The notes: generated by a model not told the origin, from the sequence alone. 64,000 bases of DNA from Asinibacterium sp. OR53 (GCF_000515315.1 NZ_KI911562.1:1694505-1758504); one strand, 5' to 3'. Counted from the first letter of the stretch, positions 46,369 through 57,086 are shown. Translations and numbers: made by a program.

Positions 46369-48299
46369 ACGCCGGCCGATACGCTGACTTTCACCGTCTC
46401 TTTCATCATATCCCTTACAGCATCTGCAATACCTTGCGCATCATACGCACATTCGCGATGCAATTCTTTGGGTGTACCATGTTCTACCAGCCTGTCAGGT
46501 ATGCCCAGTATCCGCAGTGATGCTTTGTACCCGTGCGCGTTCATGAACTCCAGTACTGCACTGCCGAAGCCACCTACTACTGTACCATCTTCCACTGTTA
46601 CCACCTTGCTGTACTGACTGAATACTTCATGGAGTAATTCCTCGTCGATGGGTTTTACAAAACGCATATCATAATGCGCAGGATCAATGCCCTGTGTGCG
46701 CAATTCACGAATGGCGGCAGTAGCAAAGTTGCCCGGATGACCGAAGCTGAGTATGGCTATTTCTTTACCGGTTTTCAACCTGCGCCCCTTGCCAATGGTA
46801 ATGGCTTCGAAGGGTGTTCTCCATTCGGGCATAACGCCTTCTCCGCGCGGATAACGGATAACAAAGGGCGATTGATTGCTTTCGAGTTGTGCCGTGTACA
46901 TGAGGTTACGCAGTTCCTGCTCATTCATGGGTGCGCTGACGATCAGGTTGGGAATGCAACGCATGTAAGCGATATCGTAGCAGCCATGATGAGTAGGTCC
47001 GTCTTCGCCTACCAACCCTGCGCGGTCGAGACAAAAGACCACAGGTAATTTCTGTATGGCTACATCATGCACTACCTGGTCGTAGGCGCGTTGCATGAAA
47101 GAAGAATAAATATTGCAGAATACCCGCATACCCTGGGTAGCCAGGCCGGCGCTGAGTGTTACGGCGTGCTGCTCACAAATGCCTACATCAAAAGCCCTGT
47201 GCGGCATTTTCTCCATCATGAATTTCAGGGAAGAGCCGCTGGGCATGGCCGGTGTAACGCCCATGATGCTGCTGTTTTGTTCGGCCAGTTCAATGATGCT
47301 ATGTCCGAATACATCCTGGTATTTGGGAGGCTGGGGTGTTTCTATTTTTTTCTTGTAGATCTCGCCGGTCACTTTGTCGAACAAACCGGGCGCGTGCCAT
47401 TTGGTTTGGTCCTTTTCGGCCAATGCATAACCCTTTCCTTTCACTGTAACGATGTGCAGGAGTTTGGGACCGGGCATTTCGCGGAGGTCTTTCAATGTAT
47501 CTACCAGCTTGGTAATATTGTGGCCATCGATAGGACCGAAATAACGCAGCTTGAGCGATTCAAAAAGATTACTGCTCTTGCTCACCATACCCTTCATGCC
47601 AGCTTCCAGTTTGCTGGCCATATCCCTGCTGAAGTTCTTACCCACAGGCAGCTTGCCCATCAGGTTCCATACTTCATCGCGCAAGCGGTTATAAGTGGGT
47701 GAAGTGGTAATATCGGTGAGGTATTCTTTCAGGGCCCCTACGTTGGGGTCGATGCTCATGCAGTTGTCGTTGAGGATGATCAGCAGGTCGCTGTCGGCCA
47801 CGCCGGCATGGTTCATCGCTTCAAAAGCCATACCCGCAGTCATGGAGCCATCGCCGATGATGGCCACCGATTTGCGGTGCTCGCCCTTGTATTTGGCGGC
47901 CATGGCCATACCCAGGGCGGCAGATATAGAAGTAGAAGAATGACCTACGCCGAATGTATCGTAAATGCTCTCGCTGCGTTTGGGGAAGCCGCTGAGACCT
48001 TTATACTTGCGGTTGGTGACAAAACTATCGCGCCTGCCGGTAAGGATCTTGTGCCCATAAGCCTGGTGCCCCACATCCCATACCAATTGATCGTAAGGTG
48101 TATTATACACGTAATGAAGGGCTACACTAAGTTCCACTACGCCCAGGCTGGCAGCAAAATGCCCGCCATGAACGCTTACGATGTCGATTATATACTGGCG
48201 CAGTTCATCGCAGACCTGTTGCAATTGCTCACGGCCGAGTTTTTTGAGATCGTCGGGATGGTTGATGGATTGTAGTAAATGACCGGGTCTGATCTCCAT
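46365..48299 (-). CDS. dxs: 1-deoxy-D-xylulose-5-phosphate synthase
   Basis: A 644-residue thiamine-dependent enzyme that joins pyruvate and glyceraldehyde-3-phosphate, the first step of the MEP isoprenoid path (also feeding thiamine and pyridoxal). The thiamine motif is GDGSMTAGMAFEAMNHAG, preceded by GVGHSSTSISAALGMA. The transketolase-like pyrimidine domain follows with the catalytic Glu in DVGICEQHAVTLSAGLA. Use of the MEP route fits the prenyl-lipid enzyme encoded further on. Confidence 0.96.
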   Translation of the reverse strand: MEIRPGHLLQSINHPDDLKKLGREQLQQVCDELRQYIIDIVSVHGGHFAASLGVVELSVALHYVYNTPYDQLVWDVGHQAYGHKILTGRRDSFVTNRKYKGLSGFPKRSESIYDTFGVGHSSTSISAALGMAMAAKYKGEHRKSVAIIGDGSMTAGMAFEAMNHAGVADSDLLIILNDNCMSIDPNVGALKEYLTDITTSPTYNRLRDEVWNLMGKLPVGKNFSRDMASKLEAGMKGMVSKSSNLFESLKLRYFGPIDGHNITKLVDTLKDLREMPGPKLLHIVTVKGKGYALAEKDQTKWHAPGLFDKVTGEIYKKKIETPQPPKYQDVFGHSIIELAEQNSSIMGVTPAMPSGSSLKFMMEKMPHRAFDVGICEQHAVTLSAGLATQGMRVFCNIYSSFMQRAYDQVVHDVAIQKLPVVFCLDRAGLVGEDGPTHHGCYDIAYMRCIPNLIVSAPMNEQELRNLMYTAQLESNQSPFVIRYPRGEGVMPEWRTPFEAITIGKGRRLKTGKEIAILSFGHPGNFATAAIRELRTQGIDPAHYDMRFVKPIDEELLHEVFSQYSKVVTVEDGTVVGGFGSAVLEFMNAHGYKASLRILGIPDRLVEHGTPKELHRECAYDAQGIADAVRDMMKETVKVSVSAGV

Positions 48300-48414
48300 T
48301 CAGGCAGAATTTAAAATGTAAAAATACGCTTTTGCACCAAACAGATACCGATTTTGCCTTTAATCAAATTTCCGGGATACGTGGGGAAATAATCCCTCTA
48401 TATTTGTTCTTAAC

Positions 48415-49464
48415 ATGAGAAGCAGAAAAGTGACATTATATTGGTGGTGCCAGGTGGGGGGGTGGTTGTTCTACGGACTGACCATGATTTTCTTCGCATT
48501 TATCTTTGAGAACCCGACCAATAAAATCTTTTACCCCAAGACCGGCGTAACCATCCTCATGGGTATTGCCTTCACGCATTTACTGCGTGCACTGATCATA
48601 CGCTTCAAATTGAAGCCACCTGTTGTTGCGCAGAAATGGTGGCTGCTCACGGTGGTGGTGGTGGGTATCATTGTGGTCTACAATTTCGCCAACAGTCTCA
48701 TGGCCGAATGGCTCCATCTTTATTTACCCGAGAAAAAAGTATCGGTGGAGAAACGATTCCTTATCAACCTGCTCTTCGAATCGCCTCTGATATTGGTATG
48801 GGTTTCTATTTATTATGTATGGCATTATGTGGAATTGGGTACCAAAAGCGAAATACAAAAAGTGCGGCTGGAAAGCCTGGTAAAAGAGCTGGAGTTGAAA
48901 ACAATCAAGTCGCACATCAATCCGCATTTTATTTTCAATGCACTCAACAGTATAAGGGCGCTGGTGGATGAGAATCCGGAACGGGCGCGGACGGCCATCA
49001 CCGAACTGAGCAATATACTCCGCAGCAGCATGCTGGCCGAAAAACTCGAAACAGTTCCTTTTGAAAAAGAATTGAGCATCGTTAAAGATTACCTGGCCCT
49101 TGAACATATTCGTTTTGAAGACCGTTTGCAAGTGGCGTATGATATCGATGAAGATACCCTCGACCAGCCCGTTCCGCCGATGATGCTGCAAACCCTGGTA
49201 GAAAATGCCATCAAGCATGGTATCGGAAAACAAAAATGCGGGGGACTTATCCGTATCATTTCCGATTTCAAAGACAACCATCACGAACTGATTGTGCAGA
49301 ATACGGGCCAGATGAATGGCAATGCCAGCAATGACGGCTTCGGTATCAACAGCACCCATAACCGGCTCAAACTGCTTTTTGGTGTACAGGCCACTTTCTC
49401 CATTCGCGACCTGGACGACAGCATGGTGGAAGCCAAAGTGATCATGCCCGTAAAGGAATTGTAA
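48415..49464 (+). CDS. LytS-type sensor histidine kinase
   Basis: A 349-residue kinase with four predicted helices in the first 140 residues, then the His_kinase domain (PF06580) with phospho-acceptor His171 in SHINPHFIFNALNSIRALV, and a C-terminal ATPase with LQTLVENAIKHGIGKQ. No extra sensor domain is present. It pairs with the LytTR regulator 29 bases downstream. TATATTTG at 48399-48406, only 8 bases before the ATG, may be its -7 element. Confidence 0.9.
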   Translation: MRSRKVTLYWWCQVGGWLFYGLTMIFFAFIFENPTNKIFYPKTGVTILMGIAFTHLLRALIIRFKLKPPVVAQKWWLLTVVVVGIIVVYNFANSLMAEWLHLYLPEKKVSVEKRFLINLLFESPLILVWVSIYYVWHYVELGTKSEIQKVRLESLVKELELKTIKSHINPHFIFNALNSIRALVDENPERARTAITELSNILRSSMLAEKLETVPFEKELSIVKDYLALEHIRFEDRLQVAYDIDEDTLDQPVPPMMLQTLVENAIKHGIGKQKCGGLIRIISDFKDNHHELIVQNTGQMNGNASNDGFGINSTHNRLKLLFGVQATFSIRDLDDSMVEAKVIMPVKEL

Positions 49465-49493
49465 TTCATAAATTCTATTCATAAATTAGCAAT

Positions 49494-50225
49494 ATGGCGA
49501 TCAAAGCAATTATCATTGATGACGAAAGGCTTGCACGCAACGAACTTAAAAAGTTGCTGCAAGACCACTCCGATATTGAGATCATAGAAGAGGCGGCCAA
49601 TGTAGACGATGGCGTGGAAAAGATTGAGAACCTGAATCCAGACCTGATTTTCCTGGACATACAGATGCCCGGCAAAACCGGGTTCGACCTGCTGGCGGAA
49701 CTGGAAAAAGCACCCAGGGTGATCTTCACCACAGCTTATGATGAGTATGCTATCAAAGCATTTGAAGTGAATGCGCTGGATTACCTGTTGAAGCCCATCG
49801 AACCCAAGCGGCTGGCCGATGCCATCCAGAAATTGCAGGTGGAAATATTCAAGGAAACGGTCGGTGTAAACGGAATCAACCGCGGCCCGCTGACAGAGCT
49901 CGACCAGGTATTTGTGAAAGACGGCGAACGCTGCTGGTTTGTGAAGCTGGGCGAGATACGTTTGTTTGAAAGTGTGGGCAACTATGCCAAAGTATTCTTC
50001 GGCACCCATAAACCCCTTATCCTGAAATCACTGAACGCACTCGAAGAAAGACTCGATGACCGTATGTTCTTCCGTGCGAACCGCAAACACATCATCAACC
50101 TTCGCTGGATTGAAAAGATAGAACCTTATTTCAATGGTGGGTTGCTGGTAGACCTCAAGGGAGGAGAAAAAATAGAAGTTAGCCGGAGGCAAACAGTGAA
50201 GTTTAAAGAAATGATGAGCTTATAA
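49494..50225 (+). CDS. LytTR-family response regulator
   Basis: A 243-residue regulator: a receiver domain with Asp9-Asp10, phospho-acceptor Asp55 (LIFLDIQMPGKTG) and Lys in ALDYLLKPIEP, then a LytTR DNA-binding domain (VFVKDGERCWFVKLGEIRLF, NRKHIINLRWIEKIEP). LytTR proteins bind direct repeats in promoters through beta strands. It is the cognate partner of the preceding kinase, and the M28 peptidase gene 40 bases downstream may be in the same transcript. Confidence 0.92.
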   Translation: MAIKAIIIDDERLARNELKKLLQDHSDIEIIEEAANVDDGVEKIENLNPDLIFLDIQMPGKTGFDLLAELEKAPRVIFTTAYDEYAIKAFEVNALDYLLKPIEPKRLADAIQKLQVEIFKETVGVNGINRGPLTELDQVFVKDGERCWFVKLGEIRLFESVGNYAKVFFGTHKPLILKSLNALEERLDDRMFFRANRKHIINLRWIEKIEPYFNGGLLVDLKGGEKIEVSRRQTVKFKEMMSL

Positions 50226-50265
50226 TTGCTCCAGATTCCTTCAAATCAGAAATCATACATCAGAA

Positions 50266-51558
50266 ATGAAAAAAATTATTTCGGTGTTGTTGTCTTCACT
50301 GGCAGCAACATTTTCTTTTGCACAAACATCGGCCGACCAGGTAATCCAGGTTAAAGAAGTGGAGCGCATAGAACGCACTTTGTCAGCGGATGATATGGAA
50401 GGGCGGCGTGTTTTTACGCCGGGGATTGAAAAAGCAGCGGCTTTTATCGCTTCTGAATTCAAGCAGACCGGATTACAAACACTCAAAAACAGCGGCACTT
50501 ACCTGCAATCTTTTTCCATGGTTCGCCCGAATCTTTTGGGTGTTAACTGTTCTTTCGATGGCGCAACCGTTGACAGCAGGAATGTGATCGTGTTCACTTG
50601 TAAGCCCGAACTAACTATCAATGAGCGTTCAGGTTACGAAACAGTTACCGTGGCAGCAAATGATAATATACGCAGCGTGGTAGGCAAAGTGCTCAATGGG
50701 AATAAGAATTACCTGGTACTGGTAGACACCAGTTTTGGCCACTTGTTCGGCAATCTTACCCGCATGAAATCGGCCCTTTTCAAAACAGATAAGAATGTAG
50801 TGTTCGTACTCACTACCCAAAAACCGGCTGCTTACACGATCACGGCCAAACATGAGATCACGGAAATGAAACTGGCCAATGTGGTAGGCGTACTGCCCGG
50901 CAAGAGCAAGCCCAATGAGTATGTTATTTTTTCCGGGCACTACGATCACCTGGGCATCAATACCCGGAATATGGTCAATAACGACTCTATCTACAACGGA
51001 GCCAATGATGATGCGGCAGGCACTACAGCAGTGATGATGCTGGCTAAATATTTCAAGGCATTGAATAATAACGAACGCACCCTCATTTTTGCTGCTTTTA
51101 CAGCAGAAGAAGCAGGAGGATTCGGAGCCACTTATTTTTCAAAACAATTCAACCCCGAAGAAGTGAAAGCCATGTTCAATATTGAAATGATTGGAACAGA
51201 AAGCAAGTGGGGAAGGAATTCTGCTTACATCACCGGGTATGAAAAAACAGATATGGGCAAGATACTGCAAGACAACCTGCAAGGAACCGGTTTTAATTTT
51301 TATCCGGATCCTTATCCCGATCAACAATTATTCTATCGCTCAGATAATGCTACCCTTGCGCGTTTGGGCGTTCCTGCGCATACGATCTCTACATCGAAGA
51401 TGGACAGCGAACCCAATTACCACAAAGCGAGCGACGAAATAGGAACGCTGGACCTCGATAACATGACCATGATCATCAAAGCCATTGCATTGAGTTCAAG
51501 AGGTATCGTGAACGGAAAGGAAACGCCTTCGCGGGTAGATACTGCCGGGTTGAAATAG
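50266..51558 (+). CDS. Secreted M28-family metallopeptidase
   Basis: A 430-residue protein with a signal peptide (SVLLSSLAATFSFAQ). The two-zinc M28 site is complete: SGHYDHLGIN, YNGANDDAAGTTAVMM, the catalytic Glu in FAAFTAEEAGGFGA, then MIGTE and a later His near NYHKASDEIG. A PA-like insert lies between residues about 100 and 210. It would cleave peptides in the periplasm. It follows the LytTR regulator. Confidence 0.88.
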   Translation: MKKIISVLLSSLAATFSFAQTSADQVIQVKEVERIERTLSADDMEGRRVFTPGIEKAAAFIASEFKQTGLQTLKNSGTYLQSFSMVRPNLLGVNCSFDGATVDSRNVIVFTCKPELTINERSGYETVTVAANDNIRSVVGKVLNGNKNYLVLVDTSFGHLFGNLTRMKSALFKTDKNVVFVLTTQKPAAYTITAKHEITEMKLANVVGVLPGKSKPNEYVIFSGHYDHLGINTRNMVNNDSIYNGANDDAAGTTAVMMLAKYFKALNNNERTLIFAAFTAEEAGGFGATYFSKQFNPEEVKAMFNIEMIGTESKWGRNSAYITGYEKTDMGKILQDNLQGTGFNFYPDPYPDQQLFYRSDNATLARLGVPAHTISTSKMDSEPNYHKASDEIGTLDLDNMTMIIKAIALSSRGIVNGKETPSRVDTAGLK

Positions 51559-51559
51559 A

Positions 51560-52519
51560 TCAGTTCATTATTTCATGCACGTTCAGTTTGTGCAATTCCA
51601 GGATGGTGACGCTGCCATCCTCACTCTCCCGGTACATGGGTACGAACTTGCGGTTAAAGAGTATTTCGTTGTAAGTGTAGGAAGTGCGATGCTGAACAAA
51701 GTTGGAAAATACATCGTCGAACCCTTTCAGCATAACATACAATTCCACATCAGCATTTTTCATATCGTCTTCGGTAAAACCGGAGAAGGGACTGTTCTCG
51801 TCTATGGGGTGCACAACGGTCCAGCTCATGGGCATACTTTCCACGCGGGATCTTTCCAAGTTCAATGAAAAGTACTTGTACATGAGCGCATCGTTTTCCA
51901 ACACCTGCATGCCCACATTCAGCCTTACTTCCAAATCGGTAAGGGTATGTTTGTCTTTGATAGCAGCAAAACGGAACATAATGCCTGTACCGTTTTTATA
52001 CGGACCAACCAATGCATGATCGCTGAATGCCAGGTAGCTCCTGGGTTTGGAGAAACGTCCATAGATCAAACCGGTAGCAATGGCCAGTGATAAGAAGCCG
52101 GTCAGTGCTTCGAGTCCGGATACCAGGCTGGCTCCATCGCCAACGGGATAAATATGCCCGTAGCCAACAGTTGTGAAAGTCTGTGTACTGAAATAAAACA
52201 GTTCCTTGAATATTTTCCACTGATCGCCAGCAGGCAGCCCCGACATTTGAGATGGCCCCAACAGGTAATAAACAACAGCGAAAACAAAATTGATGACAAA
52301 ATAAAACAGCACAATGATGCTGATGAATTTCCACTGGGGCAGGGTAAGCATGTCGTGGAATATGCTTACCCTTTTCCAGAAAGGCATGCCTTCTTTTACC
52401 AGGTTATAACTGCCGTCTTTATTGATGAACCGGCCGCCCAGGATCTGGCTGGTATTGGTGGTGAAACCAATATCGTTGTTTGGCTTTGAAAAAGGATTGA
52501 TTTTTTTATAAAGAGACAT
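51560..52519 (-). CDS. Inward-rectifier (Kir-type) potassium channel
   Basis: A 319-residue channel: two helices (about residues 65-87 and 135-160) flank a pore loop with the K+ filter T117-V-G-Y-G121 (FSTQTFTTVGYGHIYP). A large C-terminal beta-sandwich is typical of KirBac and Kir channels (FRFAAIKDKHTLTDLEVRLN, TVVHPIDENSPFSGF). The N-terminal slide helix is residues about 45-58. It conducts K+; gating ligands are unknown. It converges with the M28 gene. Confidence 0.93.
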   Translation of the reverse strand: MSLYKKINPFSKPNNDIGFTTNTSQILGGRFINKDGSYNLVKEGMPFWKRVSIFHDMLTLPQWKFISIIVLFYFVINFVFAVVYYLLGPSQMSGLPAGDQWKIFKELFYFSTQTFTTVGYGHIYPVGDGASLVSGLEALTGFLSLAIATGLIYGRFSKPRSYLAFSDHALVGPYKNGTGIMFRFAAIKDKHTLTDLEVRLNVGMQVLENDALMYKYFSLNLERSRVESMPMSWTVVHPIDENSPFSGFTEDDMKNADVELYVMLKGFDDVFSNFVQHRTSYTYNEILFNRKFVPMYRESEDGSVTILELHKLNVHEIMN

Positions 52520-52538
52520 ATTGCCGGGTTTGAGAAAC

Positions 52539-53171
52539 CTAAAGATCGTAAATGGTTCTGAAAGTAAGATTGATTCTGGGTTTTGAAACCAGTTTGGTAG
52601 GAGGCAGGCGATGCAGCCAGTGCGTTTGAGTAGCCCCTTTCATTACAAGTAGGCTGCCAGATTCTAAAACAAGGGCAACTTTTTCACCTGTTCTTTTGTG
52701 TTTGAAAGCAAATTTCCGTTCGGCGCCAAAACTGAGAGAAGCAATGGTGGTATTGATTCCCAACGATTTTTCATCGTCGCTGTGCCAGGCCATTCCTTCA
52801 TCACCATTGTGATAGAGGTTAAGCAGACAGGAATTGAAAACAGTCTCTGTTTGTTCTTCTACCAGCGCTTTTAATTCAAGTAGTTCTTTGGTCCAGATAA
52901 GCGCCTGCTTAGTCACATTAGAGTAGGTGTAGGCATAGTTGCTGTTGCCATACCAGGCTACTTTGCGCTTGGTAATAATGTGTTTGCCGAGAATGATGGC
53001 TTCATCGTTTTTCCACTGGATGTCTTCCAACAAGCGATCAAAATAATGATCGCTTGCTTTTCTTGACAACAACTTCCCAAAATAATTGACGATGCCGTCT
53101 TTGGGAAGCAGGTTGGTGGTTTCATTTATGCTATTGCCGAATAAATCCATCTTTTCAAATTTTAGGTGCAT
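52539..53171 (-). CDS. alkB: AlkB-type DNA/RNA repair dioxygenase
   Basis: A 210-residue Fe(II)/2-oxoglutarate oxygenase that removes methyl groups from alkylated bases. The iron ligands are in GMAWHSDDEKSLG (His and Asp) and the later His in THWLHRLPPT, with the 2-oxoglutarate Arg in KPRINLTFRTI. The substrate-lid segment KVAWYGNSNYAYTYS is also present. The ATG giving MHLKFEKM overlaps the stop of the ada-like gene (TAATG), so the pair is translationally coupled. Confidence 0.9.
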   Translation of the reverse strand: MHLKFEKMDLFGNSINETTNLLPKDGIVNYFGKLLSRKASDHYFDRLLEDIQWKNDEAIILGKHIITKRKVAWYGNSNYAYTYSNVTKQALIWTKELLELKALVEEQTETVFNSCLLNLYHNGDEGMAWHSDDEKSLGINTTIASLSFGAERKFAFKHKRTGEKVALVLESGSLLVMKGATQTHWLHRLPPTKLVSKPRINLTFRTIYDL

Positions 53172-54016
53172 TACGTATGCAGTGTCCGGGCGGCTTCCCA
53201 GCCAATGATCGCTGTTTTGCGGGTAGGTCCCCACATATAACCGCCAAAGATGCCGGTCGATTGAATAACGCGGTGACAAGGGATGAGGTATGCCACGGGG
53301 TTACTTCCGATGGCTGTTCCAACGGCCCTCGCTGCATGGGGCTGCGCTATTTGTTGTGCAATAGTACCATAAGTTGCCAGCCGCCCCAAAGGTATCTTGA
53401 GCAGTGTTTCCCAGACTTTTAATTGAAAATCGGTGCCTTTGAGGTGCAGCTTCACCTGGCCGAGGTTTTTCCAGTCCTGCGTAAAAATGTACAACGCATT
53501 TTGCTGGATCATATCCACTACCTGCCTGAACTGCGCATGAGGAAACTGTTTGCGCAGCGCTTCAAATGATTGCTCCGAGTCATCGGCAAAAGCCATATAA
53601 CAAATGCCTTTGGGGGTAGAAGCCACGAGGATATTGCCAAAAGGACTTTCTGCAAAACTATAATTGATGGCCAGGCTTTTTCCCCCGTCGCGGTATTCGG
53701 CAGGCGTCATGCCTTCTATATGAATAAAAAGATCATGCAGGCGGCTGGTTCCGGAAAGTCCCGTTTCATAAGCTGTTTCGAAGAGGGTAGCTTGCTCTTC
53801 TTTGAGCATTTTTTTGGCATGGGCGATACTGATGTATTGCAGGAATTTTTTCGGACTGGTGCCTGCCCATTCCGTAAAAAGCCGTTGAAAATGAAAGGGA
53901 CTCAGATGTACTTTTTCTGCAATTTCATCGAGGTCGGGCTGCGAACGGAAATTTTCCCTGATATAATCAATGGCCGCTGCCACACGTCCGTAGTTGATAT
54001 TTTCCTGGTCGTTCAT
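53171..54016 (-). CDS. Ada-like AraC regulator / O6-methylguanine-DNA methyltransferase
   Basis: A 281-residue two-domain protein. Residues about 10-100 are an AraC HTH (SPFHFQRLFTEWAGTSPKKF), and residues about 110-281 a methyltransferase whose suicide cysteine is in IPCHRVIQSTGIFGGY. The N-terminal zinc/phosphotriester domain of E. coli Ada is missing, so the methyl-phosphate switch seen there cannot work in the same way. It is coupled to alkB and forms an alkylation-repair operon, diverging from another AraC gene. Confidence 0.92.
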   Translation of the reverse strand: MNDQENINYGRVAAAIDYIRENFRSQPDLDEIAEKVHLSPFHFQRLFTEWAGTSPKKFLQYISIAHAKKMLKEEQATLFETAYETGLSGTSRLHDLFIHIEGMTPAEYRDGGKSLAINYSFAESPFGNILVASTPKGICYMAFADDSEQSFEALRKQFPHAQFRQVVDMIQQNALYIFTQDWKNLGQVKLHLKGTDFQLKVWETLLKIPLGRLATYGTIAQQIAQPHAARAVGTAIGSNPVAYLIPCHRVIQSTGIFGGYMWGPTRKTAIIGWEAARTLHT

Positions 54017-54033
54017 GGGTGTTAATTATAAAA

Positions 54034-54041
54034 CAAAACTA
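54034..54041 (-). promoter_or_regulatory. Candidate -7 element of the ada-alkB operon
   Basis: TAGTTTTG on the minus strand, 18 bases before the start. It fits TAnnTTTG; no clear TTG at the expected distance. Confidence 0.3.
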
Positions 54042-54091
54042 AAACGCATAGGGTAGCCATAAAACCCGAAACTTGCGAAGTTGAAGTTGTT

Positions 54092-54099
54092 TAAATTTG
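54092..54099 (+). promoter_or_regulatory. Candidate -7 element of the AraC gene
   Basis: TAAATTTG, 35 bases before the start, fits TAnnTTTG, with TTG at 54073-54075 (16-base spacing, slightly short). Confidence 0.4.
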
Positions 54100-54133
54100 T
54101 ATAGCAATCGAAAACATCCTGAGAGCGCAACTT

Positions 54134-55018
54134 ATGCAAACAATCGAAGATTTTTACAGAGACAAATTCAATATTCTTCCGGCCAACCTGCACGAAGGCA
54201 TGGGACATTTCAACGTTTTTCAAATGGAGAAATGCAAGAACAAAGTCGTGTACAGCCGCAGGGATTTTTACAAGATCAGCCTGATCCGCGGACATAACCT
54301 GTACCATTATGCCGATAAGAGCATTGAGATATCCGGTACTACGCTGATCTTTTTTAACCCGCTGGTTCCTTATGCCCTTGAATCTTTATCGGATGACAAG
54401 ACCGGTTTTTTCTGCATCTTCTCCAAATCCTTTTTTGCCGACAGGATACGGAATGAATTCGGCGACCTGCCGATGTTCAAACCAGGCGGCAATCCGTCCT
54501 ATATACTCAACAAGGAACAGGACAGGGAAGTGAGCCAGATATTCAACAAGATGCTGAATGAAATGCAATCGGATTATGCGTTCAAGTTCGATCTGCAGAA
54601 GAGTTATGTTACCGAGTTGATCCACTACGCACTTAAAATGGGGCCTTCCGAAAGCCTCTGCCGGCACACAGATGCCAAGGCGCGCATCACCGCGGTATTT
54701 ACTGAATTGCTGGAAAGACAGTTCCCCATCGAAAACACATCGCAGCGATTTGATATGCGCTCGGCAGTCAACTTTGCCGAGCAGTTGGCAGTACATGTGA
54801 ATCACCTGAATAAAGCTGTGAAGGCAACCACAGGTAAAACCACCACAGGCGTAATAGCAGAAAGGCTGGTGAGTGAAGCCAAGTCTTTGTTGAAGCACAC
54901 CGATTGGAATATTGCCGAGATCGGTTACTGCCTGGGTTTTGAAGAACCATCGCACTTCAACAATTTTTTCAAGAAACAAACGCAGGTAACACCGTCGTTT
55001 TTCAGGAGTTTGAATTAG
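54134..55018 (+). CDS. AraC-family transcriptional regulator
   Basis: A 294-residue protein with an N-terminal cupin-like sensing domain (about residues 20-165) and a C-terminal double HTH (NFAEQLAVHVNHLNKAVKAT, WNIAEIGYCLGFEEPSHFNN, then FKKQTQVTPSFFR). The ligand is unknown. It precedes an aldo/keto reductase gene on the same strand by 99 bases. Such pairs are frequent in Bacteroidota, and the regulator probably controls the reductase (inference). Confidence 0.88.
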   Translation: MQTIEDFYRDKFNILPANLHEGMGHFNVFQMEKCKNKVVYSRRDFYKISLIRGHNLYHYADKSIEISGTTLIFFNPLVPYALESLSDDKTGFFCIFSKSFFADRIRNEFGDLPMFKPGGNPSYILNKEQDREVSQIFNKMLNEMQSDYAFKFDLQKSYVTELIHYALKMGPSESLCRHTDAKARITAVFTELLERQFPIENTSQRFDMRSAVNFAEQLAVHVNHLNKAVKATTGKTTTGVIAERLVSEAKSLLKHTDWNIAEIGYCLGFEEPSHFNNFFKKQTQVTPSFFRSLN

Positions 55019-55117
55019 GATTGAATTTTGTAATGAATGGTTTCAATCAGGTAATAACTGTCTTGACAGGGTCTAATAATTTTACATGACAAAACAATTC
55101 ATCTTAAACAGATCATT

Positions 55118-56107
<990 letters not shown>

Positions 56108-56114
56108 GAAGTTT

Positions 56115-57086
56115 TTATAAGGCAGGAGATGATATTTTATCATTTTTTACAGGTGAATAATCGGCTTTAAGCTGACCGTTCACCTGTATTTGATCGAAAT
56201 AACATTTCACCCCCGTGGCTTTGTTTATATCCTCTGTATTCTGGATATGAAAATGCAAATGAGGTTTTGATGAATTGCCTGAGTTCCCGCAGAGTCCCAG
56301 CAATTGTCCCTGTTTTATTTTTTGATCCTGCTTTACCTGGATAGAATGTTGTTTGAAATGGGCGAAGAACAAGTATTCATTTTTTTCCGTTTTAATAATC
56401 ACGCTATTCCCAGGGCTATAAGCCGGGTTCATAACACCCGGTTTATTGTCTTTGATGCCATCCACAACCAATACAACCGTACCATCACAAGGGGCAGTCA
56501 GCGGCTTGCCGAAGGCATAATAATCTTCATTGGTTTGTCCATCTGTTTTGTATGAATGCCCTTGTTCATCCGTTATCTCTATATCAAAGGCATTTTTCTG
56601 TACGGTAGATACCACATGATAATTTTGCTCTTTGGTATCGCCACCCCAAAGAACAGTCCATACACCTGTGAAGGGTAATTGGAGCTTGGTCTGGTTCCGG
56701 TCTATTTGGGGAAGGGGTTCGTCAACAAAGGCTTTTACCAAAAAACCATTGATTTTATGATGCTCATCCACAGAAATGTTTACGGCGAACAAAGCCTTTT
56801 CAAAATGAGTTTTATAAGAAGCGAAAGTCGACTGGTACTTTGTGAATTCCCGCTGTTTGATTTTACCAGCCTGTCGGTATAAGCCCGACAGGAACGCGTT
56901 GGTTTTATCTATTGGAAGCGCTTTTTGCATCTCAACGGAAAACATGGCAAAAATGCTATCGCCCTGCTGTGTGTTGTACAGCTGTTCAAATTGATCTGCA
57001 ATGGTTTTGTAAACAGGGCCTTCGGTTTGTGCGTTGGTAATCAGCATACAAAAAAAGAAGTTAGTGGTACACAATAAACGTTTCAT
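56115..57086 (-). CDS. Secreted DUF3887-M23 peptidase-like protein
   Basis: A 323-residue protein with a signal peptide (FFFCMLITNAQT), an N-terminal DUF3887-like domain (about residues 25-115) and a C-terminal M23/LytM fold. In the latter, HLHFHIQ gives the H-x-H zinc site and NEDYYAFGKPL holds the Asp ligand. The first histidine of the usual H-x(n)-D motif is not evident (GQTNED here), so activity on peptidoglycan is uncertain. It converges with the aldo/keto reductase. Confidence 0.72.
   Translation of the reverse strand: MKRLLCTTNFFFCMLITNAQTEGPVYKTIADQFEQLYNTQQGDSIFAMFSVEMQKALPIDKTNAFLSGLYRQAGKIKQREFTKYQSTFASYKTHFEKALFAVNISVDEHHKINGFLVKAFVDEPLPQIDRNQTKLQLPFTGVWTVLWGGDTKEQNYHVVSTVQKNAFDIEITDEQGHSYKTDGQTNEDYYAFGKPLTAPCDGTVVLVVDGIKDNKPGVMNPAYSPGNSVIIKTEKNEYLFFAHFKQHSIQVKQDQKIKQGQLLGLCGNSGNSSKPHLHFHIQNTEDINKATGVKCYFDQIQVNGQLKADYSPVKNDKISSPAL

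Noticed and set aside
54026-54307. Minus-strand frame opposite the start of the AraC gene
   Set aside because: It covers the divergent promoter region and the AraC start; no family features.
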